Source: an uncultured Vibrio sp.
GTDB lineage: Bacteria; Pseudomonadota; Gammaproteobacteria; Enterobacterales; Vibrionaceae
Assembly (NCBI RefSeq): GCF_963675395.1
Contig: NZ_OY776223.1
Coordinates: forward strand, 2,418,001 to 2,482,000
Reading direction: 5' to 3'
Length of the DNA stretch: 64,000 nucleotides
How positions within the stretch are numbered: the first letter of the stretch is position 1; every line of letters starts with the position of its first letter. The notes beneath the pieces were generated by a model, which ran no database searches, was not told where the DNA came from, and saw only the letters and a program-made list of their open reading frames with translations. This document shows, piece by piece, positions 40,499-49,901 of the stretch. A program made the translations under genes and the position numbers.

Positions 40499-41017
40499 AT
40501 GCCTTTACTCGATAGTTTTACTGTGGATCACACTCGTATGAATGCACCTGCTGTGCGAGTCGCGAAAACCATGCAAACCCCAAAAGGGGACACCATTACT
40601 GTCTTCGATTTACGCTTTACCGCACCAAACAAAGACATCCTTTCAGAGAAAGGCATCCATACACTAGAGCACCTTTACGCCGGCTTTATGCGTAGCCACC
40701 TAAACGGTGACAGTGTAGAAATCATCGATATTTCTCCAATGGGTTGTCGTACTGGCTTCTACATGAGCCTGATCGGTACGCCTTCAGAGCAGCAAGTCGC
40801 AGATGCTTGGGTTGCATCAATGGAAGACGTGCTGAAAGTAGAGAGCCAGAACAAAATTCCTGAGCTGAATGAATACCAGTGTGGTACAGCTGCAATGCAC
40901 TCATTGGATGAAGCAAAACAAATTGCGAAAAACATTTTGGCTGCGGGTGTGTCAGTGAATAAAAATGATGAGCTTGCTCTACCAGAGTCGATGTTGAAAG
41001 AACTGCGTATCGACTAA
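40499..41017 (+). CDS. luxS: S-ribosylhomocysteine lyase, AI-2 synthase
   Basis: LuxS splits S-ribosylhomocysteine to homocysteine and DPD, the AI-2 precursor. AI-2 feeds the LuxPQ quorum-sensing arm that ends on the LuxR/OpaR-type regulator at the far end of this window. The 172-residue protein shows metal ligands His54 and His58 in HTLEH, Cys128 in [11 protein letters not shown], and catalytic Cys83 in [15 protein letters not shown] precedes the ATG. Confidence 0.99.
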   Translation: MPLLDSFTVDHTRMNAPAVRVAKTMQTPKGDTITVFDLRFTAPNKDILSEKGIHTLEHLYAGFMRSHLNGDSVEIIDISPMGCRTGFYMSLIGTPSEQQVADAWVASMEDVLKVESQNKIPELNEYQCGTAAMHSLDEAKQIAKNILAAGVSVNKNDELALPESMLKELRID

Positions 41018-41048
41018 GACCTGAGTTGTCTTATTAACTGTTTTAACC

Positions 41049-41079
41049 AAAAGAGCCTGACACTGTCAGGCTCTTTTTA
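41049..41079. terminator. bidirectional terminator luxS / CBS-domain gene
   Basis: AAAAGAGCCTGACA and TGTCAGGCTCTTTTT form a long stem with A/T tracts on both sides, serving the convergent genes. Confidence 0.9.
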
Positions 41080-41101
41080 TTTGTCAGTAAACAGATTACT
41101 T

Positions 41102-42379
41102 TTAGTTACTGGCTTTCTTTCGTTTGGGATAAACGCGAACTAACTTAATTCGGTTCTCTTCGATCTCGACAATTTCCATCGGGTGCCCGGAGACTTGCAC
41201 GCTCAGGTGGCTTTCAGGAATGTCTTCTAAGTGCTCCAGGATCAAGCCATTTAGTGTACGAGGGCCATCAGTAGGAAGATGCCATTTCAGACCTTTATTG
41301 ATGTCACGAATATTCGTACTGCCTTCGATTAAGAAGCTGCCATCACCTTGCGGGCTAATTTCATCAGATAAGCTTGGTGAGATCGAAGTGGTAAATTCAC
41401 CGATAATCTCCTCCAAAATATCTTCTAACGTAACCAAACCGATGATGTCGCCATACTCATCAACGATAAGACCAATGCGCTGCTTATTACGCTGGAACTT
41501 CAACATCTGCACGTTTAGAGGCGTCCCTTCAGGAATGTAGTACACCTCATCAGCCGCACGCAGTAACGTCTCTTTGGTGAACTCGTTCTTTTCCAGCATC
41601 AGGCGGTAAGCCTCACGCAAGCGCAGCATGCCGACCACTTCATCAATCTGGTCGCGATAAAAAACGATACGGCCATGCGGTGAGTGTGTTAACTGACGAA
41701 CGATAGACTTCCAGTCATCGTTAATGTCGATACCAGTAATTTCATTACGTGGCACCATAATGTCGTTTACTGTGACGTGCTCAAGATCCAGAATGGAAAC
41801 CAACATGTCTTGGTGACGGCGAGGGATAAGCCCACCAGCTTCATTTACTACCGTGCGTAACTCTTCTGAACTGAGGTGATCTTCTACCGAGTGATCGGCC
41901 TTCACTCCTAGCAGACGAATAAAACCATTGGTGATGAAGTTAACTAACAGCACGAGTGGTGAAAGCAATTTCATCAGGATCGTCAACAGAATACTGCTGG
42001 TGTAAGACACGCGCTCCGGATACAGAGCGGCGATGGTTTTAGGCGTCACTTCTGCAAACACCAACACAACCATGGTGAGCGCTCCGGTCGCGATAGCGAC
42101 ACCCATATCACCATACAGGCGCATGCCGATAATGGTCGCAATTGCTGAAGCGAGGATGTTCACAAGGTTATTGCCGATAAGAATAAGACCAATCAGACGA
42201 TCTGGGCGGTCTAATAACTTTTCGACACGCCTTGCCCCCTTATGCCCATTCTTGGCTAAGTGTTTCAAGCGATAACGGTTCAGTGACATCATCCCTGTTT
42301 CTGAACCGGAAAAGTAACCTGATATGACGATAAGACACGCGAGTAGCGCAAATAAGATACCCGTAGATATGTCGTCCAA
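41102..42379 (-). CDS. CNNM/CorB-type transporter with CBS domains (HlyC/CorC family)
   Basis: The 425-residue protein has an N-terminal CNNM membrane domain (about four helices, with FSGSETGMMSLNRYRLK and GNNLVNILASAIAT), a CBS pair (about residues 200-330; VNDIMVPRNEITGIDI and GIVDEYGDIIGLVTLEDILEEIIGEF) and a C-terminal CorC/HlyC domain. This is the E. coli CorB (YfjD) arrangement, linked to Mg2+/Co2+ efflux. ATG initiates after GGAACAG-like bases. It is convergent with luxS; ypjD lies upstream in the same direction, and ffh is divergent from ypjD, matching the E. coli corB-ypjD/ffh order. Confidence 0.9.
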   Translation of the reverse strand: MDDISTGILFALLACLIVISGYFSGSETGMMSLNRYRLKHLAKNGHKGARRVEKLLDRPDRLIGLILIGNNLVNILASAIATIIGMRLYGDMGVAIATGALTMVVLVFAEVTPKTIAALYPERVSYTSSILLTILMKLLSPLVLLVNFITNGFIRLLGVKADHSVEDHLSSEELRTVVNEAGGLIPRRHQDMLVSILDLEHVTVNDIMVPRNEITGIDINDDWKSIVRQLTHSPHGRIVFYRDQIDEVVGMLRLREAYRLMLEKNEFTKETLLRAADEVYYIPEGTPLNVQMLKFQRNKQRIGLIVDEYGDIIGLVTLEDILEEIIGEFTTSISPSLSDEISPQGDGSFLIEGSTNIRDINKGLKWHLPTDGPRTLNGLILEHLEDIPESHLSVQVSGHPMEIVEIEENRIKLVRVYPKRKKASN

Positions 42380-42494
42380 AACGTTGCTGTTCCTTGTAAG
42401 TATTGGGTTATTTTAAAAGCTATATAACGGTTAAGTCATAGATTTACGGTACTGTATTTGATTTAACTTTGAATATAAAGGACATATCAATGCC

Positions 42495-43289
42495 TTAATT
42501 CAAAATGATCTCTCTTACAAAGCGGCTGCCGAAATAAGCTAGAGTGAGTAATGTGGCTCCAGCTACGGCAAACCAGGTTACTTTTCTCCCACGCCAACCA
42601 TTTTGATAATGGCCCCACAATAAGATTGAATAGACCACCCATGCGATGAAAGAAAGAATGGCTTTATGCGCTTTTCCTTCTGCGAACATATCCTGAACAA
42701 ACACATAGCCTGTAATAAGCGTAGCTGTCAGAAGTAAGTTACCAATCAAAATAATTTTAAACAGCTGACGCTCAACCATGAGTAATGGCGGCAAGTTAGG
42801 GTTGATTGCTAGGGACTTTTTGGTTTTCAGCTTGTGGTCAAGCCAAGCCAGTTGCAGCGCATACAGTGCGCCAATACTTAGCGTGGCATAAGAAAACAAA
42901 GCAAAAGAAATATGTATGAGTAGCTTAGGATCGTTTTCTAAATGTTTGATAAAGGTGCTCGGTAGAAAAGCCGCTGCAGATAAGTTGATGGCAGCAAAGC
43001 TATAAACGACGGGCAACAGAAACCAAAGCCGATTTTTTAGCATCGCAATGCTCATCACCAGAGATATGATGAAGCTGATAAGAGAGGCGACATTAAGAAT
43101 ACTAAAGTTCTGACCAGTACCATCGAGGATCAGATCACTCAATAACCACGCATGGAATACAAGCGCACAGGCAGCGCTGGCAAATACGGTTTTTGCTTTG
43201 ATGACTGACTGTTGTGAAAGTCCGGGTATGATCGTCGCAATCGCTAATACGTAAAGTATGGCGGCCGCGATGGCAATTACGCTATCCAT
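42495..43289 (-). CDS. ypjD: YpjD/CcsA-type inner-membrane protein
   Basis: The 264-residue polytopic protein has about eight hydrophobic helices and belongs to the cytochrome c assembly (CcsA/CcmF-related) membrane family. HISFALFSYATLSIGALYALQ, GKAHKAILSFIAWVVYSILLWGHYQNGWRGRK are conserved segments. In E. coli ypjD (corE) stands between ffh and corB and supports CorB function. The haem role of relatives is not evident here. Confidence 0.85.
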   Translation of the reverse strand: MDSVIAIAAAILYVLAIATIIPGLSQQSVIKAKTVFASAACALVFHAWLLSDLILDGTGQNFSILNVASLISFIISLVMSIAMLKNRLWFLLPVVYSFAAINLSAAAFLPSTFIKHLENDPKLLIHISFALFSYATLSIGALYALQLAWLDHKLKTKKSLAINPNLPPLLMVERQLFKIILIGNLLLTATLITGYVFVQDMFAEGKAHKAILSFIAWVVYSILLWGHYQNGWRGRKVTWFAVAGATLLTLAYFGSRFVREIILN

Positions 43290-43512
43290 GAATCCTAAAT
43301 GATGTTGTGCACAATGAAGAAATTATACCTTGCATTACTCTTTGGGGCTACGCTCTATGCGACATCAATCGTGAGAGATGAGATATTGAAATTAATAAGT
43401 TACCCACCATATAGAAATAGAGACAATAATAGAGCAGTGGTACGGGTATGACTCAGACCTTGGCTAAGGTATACTCACCCTAATTAATCGCCATTTTAGC
43501 GAAGAGACAAAG

Positions 43513-44895
43513 ATGTTTGAGAATTTAACGGATCGATTATCCAAAACGCTGAAAAATATCAGTGGCAAAGGTCGTCTGACAGAAGACAACATTAAAGAAA
43601 CCCTACGTGAAGTGCGAATGGCACTCTTGGAAGCAGACGTTGCGCTTCCTGTTGTTCGTGAATTTGTAAATCGCGTTAAAGAAAAAGCGGTTGGTGTAGA
43701 AGTTTCTAAATCTCTGACTCCGGGTCAAGAGTTTATTAAGATTGTTCAAGCTGAGCTTGAAGCTGTCATGGGTGAGTCTAACGAAGCTCTGAACCTAGCC
43801 GCTCAGCCGCCAGCCGTACTTTTGATGGCAGGTCTACAAGGTGCGGGTAAAACCACATCGGTAGGTAAACTATCCAAGCTACTAAAAGAACGTGATAAGA
43901 AGAAAGTATTGGTTGTATCTGCTGACGTTTACCGTCCTGCGGCGATCAAACAGCTAGAAACACTGGCATCAGACATCGGTGTTGATTTCTTCCCGTCGTC
44001 ACCAGACCAAAAGCCTATTGATATTGCGAATGCAGCAATCGACCACGCGAAGAAGAAATTCTACGACGTACTGATTGTCGATACCGCTGGTCGTTTGGCG
44101 ATTGATGAACAGATGATGGGGGAGATTAAAGAGCTTCACTCTGCGATTAACCCGGTTGAGACACTGTTTGTTGTGGATGCAATGACAGGTCAGGATGCGG
44201 CGAATACTGCTAAAGCCTTTGGTGATGCACTGCCACTGACAGGTGTGGTTCTAACCAAGGTAGACGGTGACGCACGTGGTGGTGCGGCGCTATCGGTTCG
44301 TCATATCACGGGTAAACCAATTAAATTCCTGGGTGTTGGTGAGAAAACTGACGCACTGGAACCATTCCACCCAGATCGCGTAGCATCACGTATTCTTGGC
44401 ATGGGTGACGTTCTGTCGTTGATTGAAGACCTGCAACGTAATGTTGACCAAGAGAAAGCAGAAAAACTGGCGAAGAAATTCAAAGAGAAGAAAGGCTTCG
44501 ATTTGGAGGACTTCCGTGAGCAGTTGGGTCAGATGCAAAACATGGGCGGCATGATGGGCATGATGGATAAACTTCCAGGCATGTCTCAGCTACCTGACAA
44601 TGTCAAAGATAAAGTCGATGACAAGATGTTTAAGCAGATGGAAGCGATCATCAGCTCAATGACGATGAAAGAGCGTCAACGTCCAGAAATCATTAAAGGT
44701 TCGCGTAAGAAGCGCATTGCTGCAGGTTCAGGTGTGCAGGTTCAGGACGTAAACCGACTGCTAAAACAGTTCACCCAGATGCAAAAAATGATGAAAAAAA
44801 TGCAAAAAGGCGGCATGAAAGGCATGATGCGCAACATGCAAGGCATGATGGGCGGCATGGGTGGTGGCGGTGGCTTCAACCCATTTGGTCGATAA
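43513..44895 (+). CDS. ffh: signal recognition particle protein Ffh
   Basis: Ffh is the SRP GTPase which, with 4.5S RNA, targets inner-membrane proteins to FtsY and SecYEG. The 460-residue protein has the N domain, the G domain with GLQGAGKTTSVGKLSKLL, SADVYRPAAIKQLE, DTAGRLAIDEQMM and TKVDGDARGGAAL. A Met-rich M domain (residues 300-455) follows, with MGGMMGMMDKLPGM and SRKKRIAAGSGVQVQDVNRLLKQF for RNA and signal-peptide binding. The ATG follows AAGAGAC. Confidence 0.98.
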   Translation: MFENLTDRLSKTLKNISGKGRLTEDNIKETLREVRMALLEADVALPVVREFVNRVKEKAVGVEVSKSLTPGQEFIKIVQAELEAVMGESNEALNLAAQPPAVLLMAGLQGAGKTTSVGKLSKLLKERDKKKVLVVSADVYRPAAIKQLETLASDIGVDFFPSSPDQKPIDIANAAIDHAKKKFYDVLIVDTAGRLAIDEQMMGEIKELHSAINPVETLFVVDAMTGQDAANTAKAFGDALPLTGVVLTKVDGDARGGAALSVRHITGKPIKFLGVGEKTDALEPFHPDRVASRILGMGDVLSLIEDLQRNVDQEKAEKLAKKFKEKKGFDLEDFREQLGQMQNMGGMMGMMDKLPGMSQLPDNVKDKVDDKMFKQMEAIISSMTMKERQRPEIIKGSRKKRIAAGSGVQVQDVNRLLKQFTQMQKMMKKMQKGGMKGMMRNMQGMMGGMGGGGGFNPFGR

Positions 44896-44982
44896 TTGCC
44901 CGCACACGCTATAGTTTCAGGGTGTTAGCTACATCACAAACTTTAATTTTAATTTATGTTGGTGAAAAAATAACTAAACCCC

Positions 44983-45010
44983 TTGCATTGCTCCGGTATA
45001 AGAGTAAAAT
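44983..45010 (+). promoter_or_regulatory. rpsP operon promoter
   Basis: TTGCAT (44983-44988), a 16-bp spacer and TAAAAT (45005-45010) form a promoter. An inverted repeat, CTCCGG (44991-44996) with CCGGAG (45012-45017), brackets the -10. Confidence 0.6.
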
Positions 45011-45034
45011 TCCGGAGCTTTATTTTGGCACGAG

Positions 45035-45074
45035 ACCCCAAACTATTTTAGTTTCTGGGGTTAATTTTATTTTT
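45035..45074 (+). promoter_or_regulatory. terminator-like leader hairpin before rpsP
   Basis: ACCCCAAAC (45035-45043) pairs with GTTTCTGGGGT (45051-45061), with a two-base bulge. It is followed by TAATTTTATTTTT, 25 nt downstream of the promoter and 20 nt before rpsP. The position suggests attenuation or autogenous control of the ribosomal operon. Confidence 0.5.
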
Positions 45075-45094
45075 GAGAAAGCAAAGAGGACGAC

Positions 45095-45343
45095 ATGGTA
45101 ACCATTCGTTTGGCACGTCACGGCGCTAAGAAGCGTCCATTTTATCAAATCGTAGTAGCGGACAGCCGCAACGCTGCAACTGGCCGTTTCATCGAGAAAG
45201 TTGGTTTCTTTAACCCAACTGCTAAAGGTCAAGAAGAAGGTCTACGTCTAGACCTAGACCGCGTTAACCACTGGGTTGGTCAAGGCGCGTCTGTATCTGA
45301 CCGCGTTGCTAAGCTAGTTAAAGACGCTCAAAAAGCGGCTTAA
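45095..45343 (+). CDS. rpsP: 30S ribosomal protein S16
   Basis: The 82-residue S16 begins [25 protein letters not shown], the family signature, with [12 protein letters not shown] next. It binds 16S rRNA in the 30S body. AGAGGACGAC precedes the ATG. It is first of rpsP-rimM-trmD-rplS, the conserved operon mixing ribosomal proteins and RNA maturation enzymes. Confidence 0.98.
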   Translation: MVTIRLARHGAKKRPFYQIVVADSRNAATGRFIEKVGFFNPTAKGQEEGLRLDLDRVNHWVGQGASVSDRVAKLVKDAQKAA

Positions 45344-45372
45344 TTTTTACTGTTAGAAGTAGAAACTAGTTT

Positions 45373-45921
45373 ATGTCGATGAAAGGTAAAGAAACAATGA
45401 GCAACGAAAAGATTGTTGTAGGCAAGTTTGGTGCTACTTACGGCATTCGAGGTTGGCTTAAGGTTTTTTCCTACACAGACAATGCTGAAAGCATTTTCGA
45501 TTACAGTCCTTGGTACATTAACCAAAAGGGCAAATGGGTTGAGTACAAAGTAGAAAGCTGGAAGCGCCATAACAAAGGTATGGTGGCTAAGCTGGAAGGC
45601 ATGGATGTTCGTGAAGACGCGCATTTAATGACTAACTTTGAAATTGCTATTGACCCTGCGGTACTACCTGAACTGTCAGAAGATGAATTCTACTGGCGTG
45701 AATTGTTTGGGATGCAAGTAGTAACCACTAAAGGTTACGATCTAGGTGTCGTTACTGACATACTGGAAACTGGCTCAAACGATGTTCTGGTTGTTAAAGC
45801 AAATCTTAAAGATGCTTTCGGGCAAAAGGAACGATTAATCCCGTTCCTTGAAGAGCAAGTGATCATTAATGTTGATCGCGAAGCTCAACGGATCGAAGTT
45901 GACTGGGATCCTGGATTCTAA
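45373..45921 (+). CDS. rimM: ribosome maturation factor RimM
   Basis: RimM helps mature the 16S rRNA 3' domain around S19. The 182-residue protein has the N-terminal RimM domain ([23 protein letters not shown]) and a C-terminal PRC-barrel ([41 protein letters not shown]). The first ATG (45373) gives the same length as E. coli RimM; ATG 45397 is an alternative start with AAAGGTAAAG ahead of it. Confidence 0.95.
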   Translation: MSMKGKETMSNEKIVVGKFGATYGIRGWLKVFSYTDNAESIFDYSPWYINQKGKWVEYKVESWKRHNKGMVAKLEGMDVREDAHLMTNFEIAIDPAVLPELSEDEFYWRELFGMQVVTTKGYDLGVVTDILETGSNDVLVVKANLKDAFGQKERLIPFLEEQVIINVDREAQRIEVDWDPGF

Positions 45922-45948
45922 TCTCCAAAATTACAGAGCGAGATAAAC

Positions 45949-46692
45949 ATGTGGGTTGGCGTTATTAGCCTTTTTCCTGAAATGTTCCGTTCTGTTACTG
46001 ATTTCGGAGTAACAGGTCAAGCGGTTAAAAAAGGTCTTTTGTCGATTGAGACTTGGAATCCTCGAGATTTCACTCACGACAAACATCGAACTGTCGATGA
46101 TCGACCTTACGGTGGTGGCCCTGGTATGTTAATGATGGTTCAGCCTTTGCGCGACGCCATTCATACCGCGAAGAAAGCCTCACCGGGTAAGACGAAAGTC
46201 ATTTACCTCTCTCCTCAAGGTCGTAAACTTGACCAAACAGGGGTCGAAGAGTTGGCGACAAATGAGAATTTGCTTCTTATCTGTGGTCGCTATGAAGGGG
46301 TAGATGAGCGCATCATTCAATCCGAAGTCGACGAAGAATGGTCGATCGGGGATTTTGTGATGACGGGTGGTGAGATTCCAGCCATGACGTTAATTGATTC
46401 GGTTTCTCGGTTTATTCCGGGAGTACTAGGAGATTTTTCGTCCGCAGAAGAAGACTCTTTTGCTAATGGCTTACTAGATTGCCCTCACTATACGCGTCCA
46501 GAAGTGTTGGATGACAAAGAGGTACCAGCGGTACTTATGTCAGGCAATCACAAGGACATTCGTCAATGGCGACTCAAACAGTCGCTGGGCCGAACTTGGC
46601 TAAGAAGACCAGAGCTCCTGGAAAACCTAGCTCTGACTGACGAACAGGAACAATTACTTGCTGAGTTCATTAATGAACATAATGCAAAGTAA
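45949..46692 (+). CDS. trmD: tRNA (guanine-37-N1)-methyltransferase TrmD
   Basis: TrmD adds m1G37 to tRNAs reading CUN, CCN and CGG, preventing frameshifts. The 247-residue SPOUT enzyme starts [23 protein letters not shown] and has the trefoil-knot SAM site ([34 protein letters not shown]). [22 protein letters not shown] carries catalytic/substrate residues. The ATG lies 27 bases after rimM, with GAGCGAGATAA upstream. Confidence 0.98.
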   Translation: MWVGVISLFPEMFRSVTDFGVTGQAVKKGLLSIETWNPRDFTHDKHRTVDDRPYGGGPGMLMMVQPLRDAIHTAKKASPGKTKVIYLSPQGRKLDQTGVEELATNENLLLICGRYEGVDERIIQSEVDEEWSIGDFVMTGGEIPAMTLIDSVSRFIPGVLGDFSSAEEDSFANGLLDCPHYTRPEVLDDKEVPAVLMSGNHKDIRQWRLKQSLGRTWLRRPELLENLALTDEQEQLLAEFINEHNAK

Positions 46693-46733
46693 CCTAATTT
46701 ATTTAGTATCAGTTTATTCTAGGAATTTTAAAA

Positions 46734-47087
46734 ATGAGTAACATCATCAAAGCTCTTGAAGAAGAGCAAATGAAATCAGACCTACCTAAATTTGCACCAG
46801 GTGACACTGTTGTTGTTCAAGTTAAGGTAAAAGAAGGTGACCGTGAGCGTCTACAGGCTTTCGAAGGCGTTGTAATCGCAATCCGTAACCGTGGTCTACA
46901 CTCTGCTTTCACTGTACGTAAAATCTCTAACGGTGAAGGTGTTGAGCGTACGTTCCAAACACACTCTCCAATTGTTGATAGCATCGAAGTTAAACGCCGT
47001 GGTGCAGTACGTCGTGCCAAGTTGTACTACCTACGTGAGCGTTCTGGTAAGTCTGCTCGTATCAAAGAGAAACTTGCTAAGAAGTAA
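46734..47087 (+). CDS. rplS: 50S ribosomal protein L19
   Basis: The 117-residue L19 sits at the 30S-50S interface. It shows [35 protein letters not shown]-like [22 protein letters not shown], and [27 protein letters not shown]. It closes the rpsP operon and is followed by a clear terminator. Confidence 0.98.
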
Positions 47088-47110
47088 TGCTATAACTAGC
47101 GTTCTCATTA

Positions 47111-47140
47111 AACGGAGTCCTTTAGGGCTCCGTTTTTTTA
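47111..47140 (+). terminator. rplS terminator
   Basis: AACGGAGTCC-TTTA-GGGCTCCGTT with one wobble and a run of Ts. Confidence 0.9.
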
Positions 47141-47159
47141 TGTTTGGGTGTAAACGCTC

Positions 47160-47290
47160 GTCATCCTGGACTGCGACGAAGGAGCGTGATTCAAGATCTA
47201 CTCCTCGCGTGCTGAATTCGAAGGTGCCTGTTTCGGCTGGATCATTGTTGTGAATAGATTCCTGATGTCGCTTGGACTCCTCGGAATGAC
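47160..47290. repeat. dispersed intergenic repeat, copy 1
   Basis: A 131-bp element with ends GTCATCCTGGACTGCGACGA and GGACTCCTCGGAATGAC, roughly inverted with respect to each other. The reverse complement of 62754-62886 matches it closely at both ends and less so in the middle. No coding. It resembles ERIC/MITE-like vibrio repeats. GATTCAGGATCTAG just after it (47299-47312) echoes an internal motif. Confidence 0.75.
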
Positions 47291-47315
47291 GGGGAAACGA
47301 TTCAGGATCTAGAAC

Positions 47316-47510
47316 CTAGTATTGATCTTCTGACCAGCCGTCACTGTCTGACATGTCTGGCGCGCCAGCAATGGCATTCTCTTCGTCTGCCCATTCACCA
47401 AAATCAATCATCTGGCATTTTTTGCTACAAAATGGTCGGTGAGGGCTTTGCTCTCCCCATTCTACGTCGGCTCCACATTGAGGGCATTGAACGATAGTAA
47501 TTTTAGACAT
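47316..47510 (-). CDS. yacG: DNA gyrase inhibitor YacG, zinc-binding
   Basis: The 64-residue protein has a four-Cys zinc site (Cys9, Cys12, Cys28, Cys32; CPQCG and FCSKKC), then [14 protein letters not shown] and an acidic tail. In E. coli YacG binds GyrB and blocks DNA binding. The yacG-zapD-coaE-pilD order is conserved. The 3' end lies next to the dispersed repeat. Confidence 0.93.
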   Translation of the reverse strand: MSKITIVQCPQCGADVEWGEQSPHRPFCSKKCQMIDFGEWADEENAIAGAPDMSDSDGWSEDQY

Positions 47511-47583
47511 GGGTTGGTTCTCTGAATTAACAATGTTTCTCGAATAGAGAGGAATAATGAAATAGTAGTTGAGTGAGTTTCGG

Positions 47584-48324
47584 CTAGCTACATACCGCTA
47601 ATTCAAACTCGACATCTTGGGTGCAAGCTTGACCACTTTCAAACGACATAAACTTAATCGCAAAGCGGTTTTTATGCCCTGAAATCATTGGGTAAACGCC
47701 GTGCTCCATAGGAATATGGAGTCTCAGAATATTTGCTTCATCAGCATCGCTCTGAAAGAAGCCCGCGCGGCCGATTTGAGCTTTAAATTGACCGGTTTCT
47801 CGGGTTAACTTTAGCCATAAGTTCAACGCATCCGAAAGCGGTTTCAAGCTCTCCAGCCATTTTTGCGCATCCTGCTTTTTACGCTCAAGTGGTAAATGCA
47901 GCCAGTAGTGCAAGGCTGGTAAATCAAAACAACAAGAACCACCAGGTAGATTAAATCGTTGTCTGATCGAACTTAAAAAGCGATCATCTTTAAGTGCCTG
48001 ACCAAACCTTTCGGCTCTCATCAACTGTTTGTGAACCACATCGATATCATTAAGCAGTGAAGTCAGTGCATCTTGATCAACGCCTTCCACATGGAGCCAG
48101 TGTCGATAAGACAGACGCTGTTTTTCAAGATCTTTGGCCAGTTCACTTTTTAGCTGTAGTTGCTCGAAAATCTCAACCATATCAAACAACGCACGGAAAA
48201 ATAGCTGGTACTGGTGATTCTCAGCAAAACCAGAGGCCAAGTGAGCCTGACGCAGTAGAGACTCTACTCTTAGATAAATACGAGTTTTCTCATTTAACGG
48301 ATGTTCAAATTTGTGCGTGGTCAT
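47584..48324 (-). CDS. zapD: cell division protein ZapD
   Basis: ZapD cross-links FtsZ filaments. The 246-residue protein (E. coli 247) shows [21 protein letters not shown] at the N-terminus, [14 protein letters not shown], and the C-terminal [30 protein letters not shown] 48324 is used over the ATG two codons upstream because AAGG then has normal spacing and the N-terminus matches the family. Confidence 0.94.
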   Translation of the reverse strand: MTTHKFEHPLNEKTRIYLRVESLLRQAHLASGFAENHQYQLFFRALFDMVEIFEQLQLKSELAKDLEKQRLSYRHWLHVEGVDQDALTSLLNDIDVVHKQLMRAERFGQALKDDRFLSSIRQRFNLPGGSCCFDLPALHYWLHLPLERKKQDAQKWLESLKPLSDALNLWLKLTRETGQFKAQIGRAGFFQSDADEANILRLHIPMEHGVYPMISGHKNRFAIKFMSFESGQACTQDVEFELAVCS

Positions 48325-48350
48325 CGACATAAGCCTTGGTGAATTTCATT

Positions 48351-48965
48351 CTAATTTTGCAGATTTTTCTTACACATGGCTAGGTACTTTTCATGCAATT
48401 CTGTGATTTGAAGCAAAAGATCTTGGTCATTAGGGTTATTTTTAACCACGTCGTCGGCCATATCGAGTCTTTGCTGTCTTGAAGCCTGAGAGATGAGTAT
48501 CGCTCGGGCTTGTTCTTCACTGACATTATCACGCTTCATCGTACGGGATATCTGTGTTTCAGGATCGACATCCACCACCAGTACACGGTCACACAAGCTT
48601 TCTAGTTGGTTTTCTACCAGTAGCGGTACAACCAGAAGTGCATAATCAGAGGTGACTTGCTGTAAGTCTTCTACCATTTTTTCGCGAATGATCGGGTGTA
48701 ATAGCTTATTAAGCCAGTCTTTTTCATCTGGGTTCGAAAAGATTTTCTCTCTTAACTTCGCCCGATCGAGCATTTGATCGTCACGAACAATATCGCTACC
48801 AAAGTGCTCAATAATTGCTGTCAGTCCCGGTGTTCCGGGCTCGACGACTTCTCTTGCAACAATATCTGCATCAACGATGTCGATTTTAAATTGCTGCTTG
48901 AACAGATTCGCCACGGTGGTTTTACCACTGGCAATACCGCCTGTTAGGCCAATAACCAAAGCCAT
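48351..48965 (-). CDS. coaE: dephospho-CoA kinase
   Basis: CoaE phosphorylates the ribose 3'-OH of dephospho-CoA, the last CoA step. The 204-residue protein has the P-loop VIGLTGGIASGKTTVANLF at residues 4-22, IDADIVAREVVEPG, and LVVPLLVEN with QISRTMKRDN. Its ATG is adjacent to the pilD stop, so the genes are cotranscribed from the pil side. Confidence 0.97.
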   Translation of the reverse strand: MALVIGLTGGIASGKTTVANLFKQQFKIDIVDADIVAREVVEPGTPGLTAIIEHFGSDIVRDDQMLDRAKLREKIFSNPDEKDWLNKLLHPIIREKMVEDLQQVTSDYALLVVPLLVENQLESLCDRVLVVDVDPETQISRTMKRDNVSEEQARAILISQASRQQRLDMADDVVKNNPNDQDLLLQITELHEKYLAMCKKNLQN

Positions 48966-49835
48966 TTACACTCCAAGAATTGATGTGAAATACCAATTTA
49001 GAATTTGATCACCCCAGAGCATACTTACCCATCCGGCAATCGCCAAGTAAGGACCAAAAGGGAAGGCCTTTTCGATCCCTTTCTTCTGCAATCGTAGCTG
49101 AATTATTCCAAATATGACGCCTACGATGGAAGAAAGCAAAATGATCATTGGTAAAGCTTGCCAACCCAGCCATGCACCAAGAGCGGCGAGTAGCTTAAAG
49201 TCGCCATAGCCCATGCCTTCTTTGCCAGTAAGCAGCTTGAAGCCCCAATAAACAAACCAGAGACATAAATAGCCAGCGATTGCACCGATCACGGCATCTT
49301 GCAGACTAACAGGGCTAACTTCGAACAATGCTAGAGCAATGCCAGCCCAGGTTAATGGTAATGTTAATTGATCGGGCAGAAGCATGGTATCGAGATCGAT
49401 AAACGTCGCCGCGATAAGAATGAACGTAAAGAAAATTAGCGCAACAGTGAAATAGCTGAATCCGAAATGAAACGCAACATAGCCAGAACACGCTGCAGTC
49501 AGTATTTCTACAAGTGGGTATCTGGCGCTAATCGGTGCGCTACAGTTGTGGCATTTACCTTTTAGAAGTAGCCAACTGATCACTGGGATGTTATCACGAA
49601 TGCGAATCGGAGTCCCACACTGTTGGCAAGAGGAGCGGGGTACGCTTAATGTGAGTACTTCTTTAGGTGATTCAATATTGTATTCAGGAAATGACTCAGC
49701 GCATTCACGGCGCCATTCCAGTTCCATGATTTTTGGCAGACGATAGATTACGACGTTAAGAAAACTTCCCACGATCAAACCAAAAACCACGGTGAATACA
49801 ACGAATAACCATGGGTAGTACTGAAATACTTCCAT
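48966..49835 (-). CDS. pilD: type IV prepilin peptidase / N-methyltransferase
   Basis: PilD cuts leader peptides of type IV pilins and type II secretion pseudopilins after Gly and N-methylates the new Phe. The 289-residue membrane protein has a cytoplasmic zinc loop with two Cys pairs (CQQCG and CHNC), eight or so helices, and the catalytic Asp residues in [14 protein letters not shown] and [16 protein letters not shown]. It lies downstream of pilC in the pil cluster and serves PilA encoded nearby. Confidence 0.96.
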   Translation of the reverse strand: MEVFQYYPWLFVVFTVVFGLIVGSFLNVVIYRLPKIMELEWRRECAESFPEYNIESPKEVLTLSVPRSSCQQCGTPIRIRDNIPVISWLLLKGKCHNCSAPISARYPLVEILTAACSGYVAFHFGFSYFTVALIFFTFILIAATFIDLDTMLLPDQLTLPLTWAGIALALFEVSPVSLQDAVIGAIAGYLCLWFVYWGFKLLTGKEGMGYGDFKLLAALGAWLGWQALPMIILLSSIVGVIFGIIQLRLQKKGIEKAFPFGPYLAIAGWVSMLWGDQILNWYFTSILGV

Positions 49836-49901
49836 ATTTGTCTCTTGAGCGGTGCGTCAAACGGCAAGGCGCGTTTTGATGATTGATTTAGAGCCTCCAT
49901 T

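Noticed and set aside
46891..47253. 120-codon frame overlapping rplS and the dispersed repeat
   Set aside because: Out of frame with rplS, crosses its terminator and ends in the repeat; chance frame.
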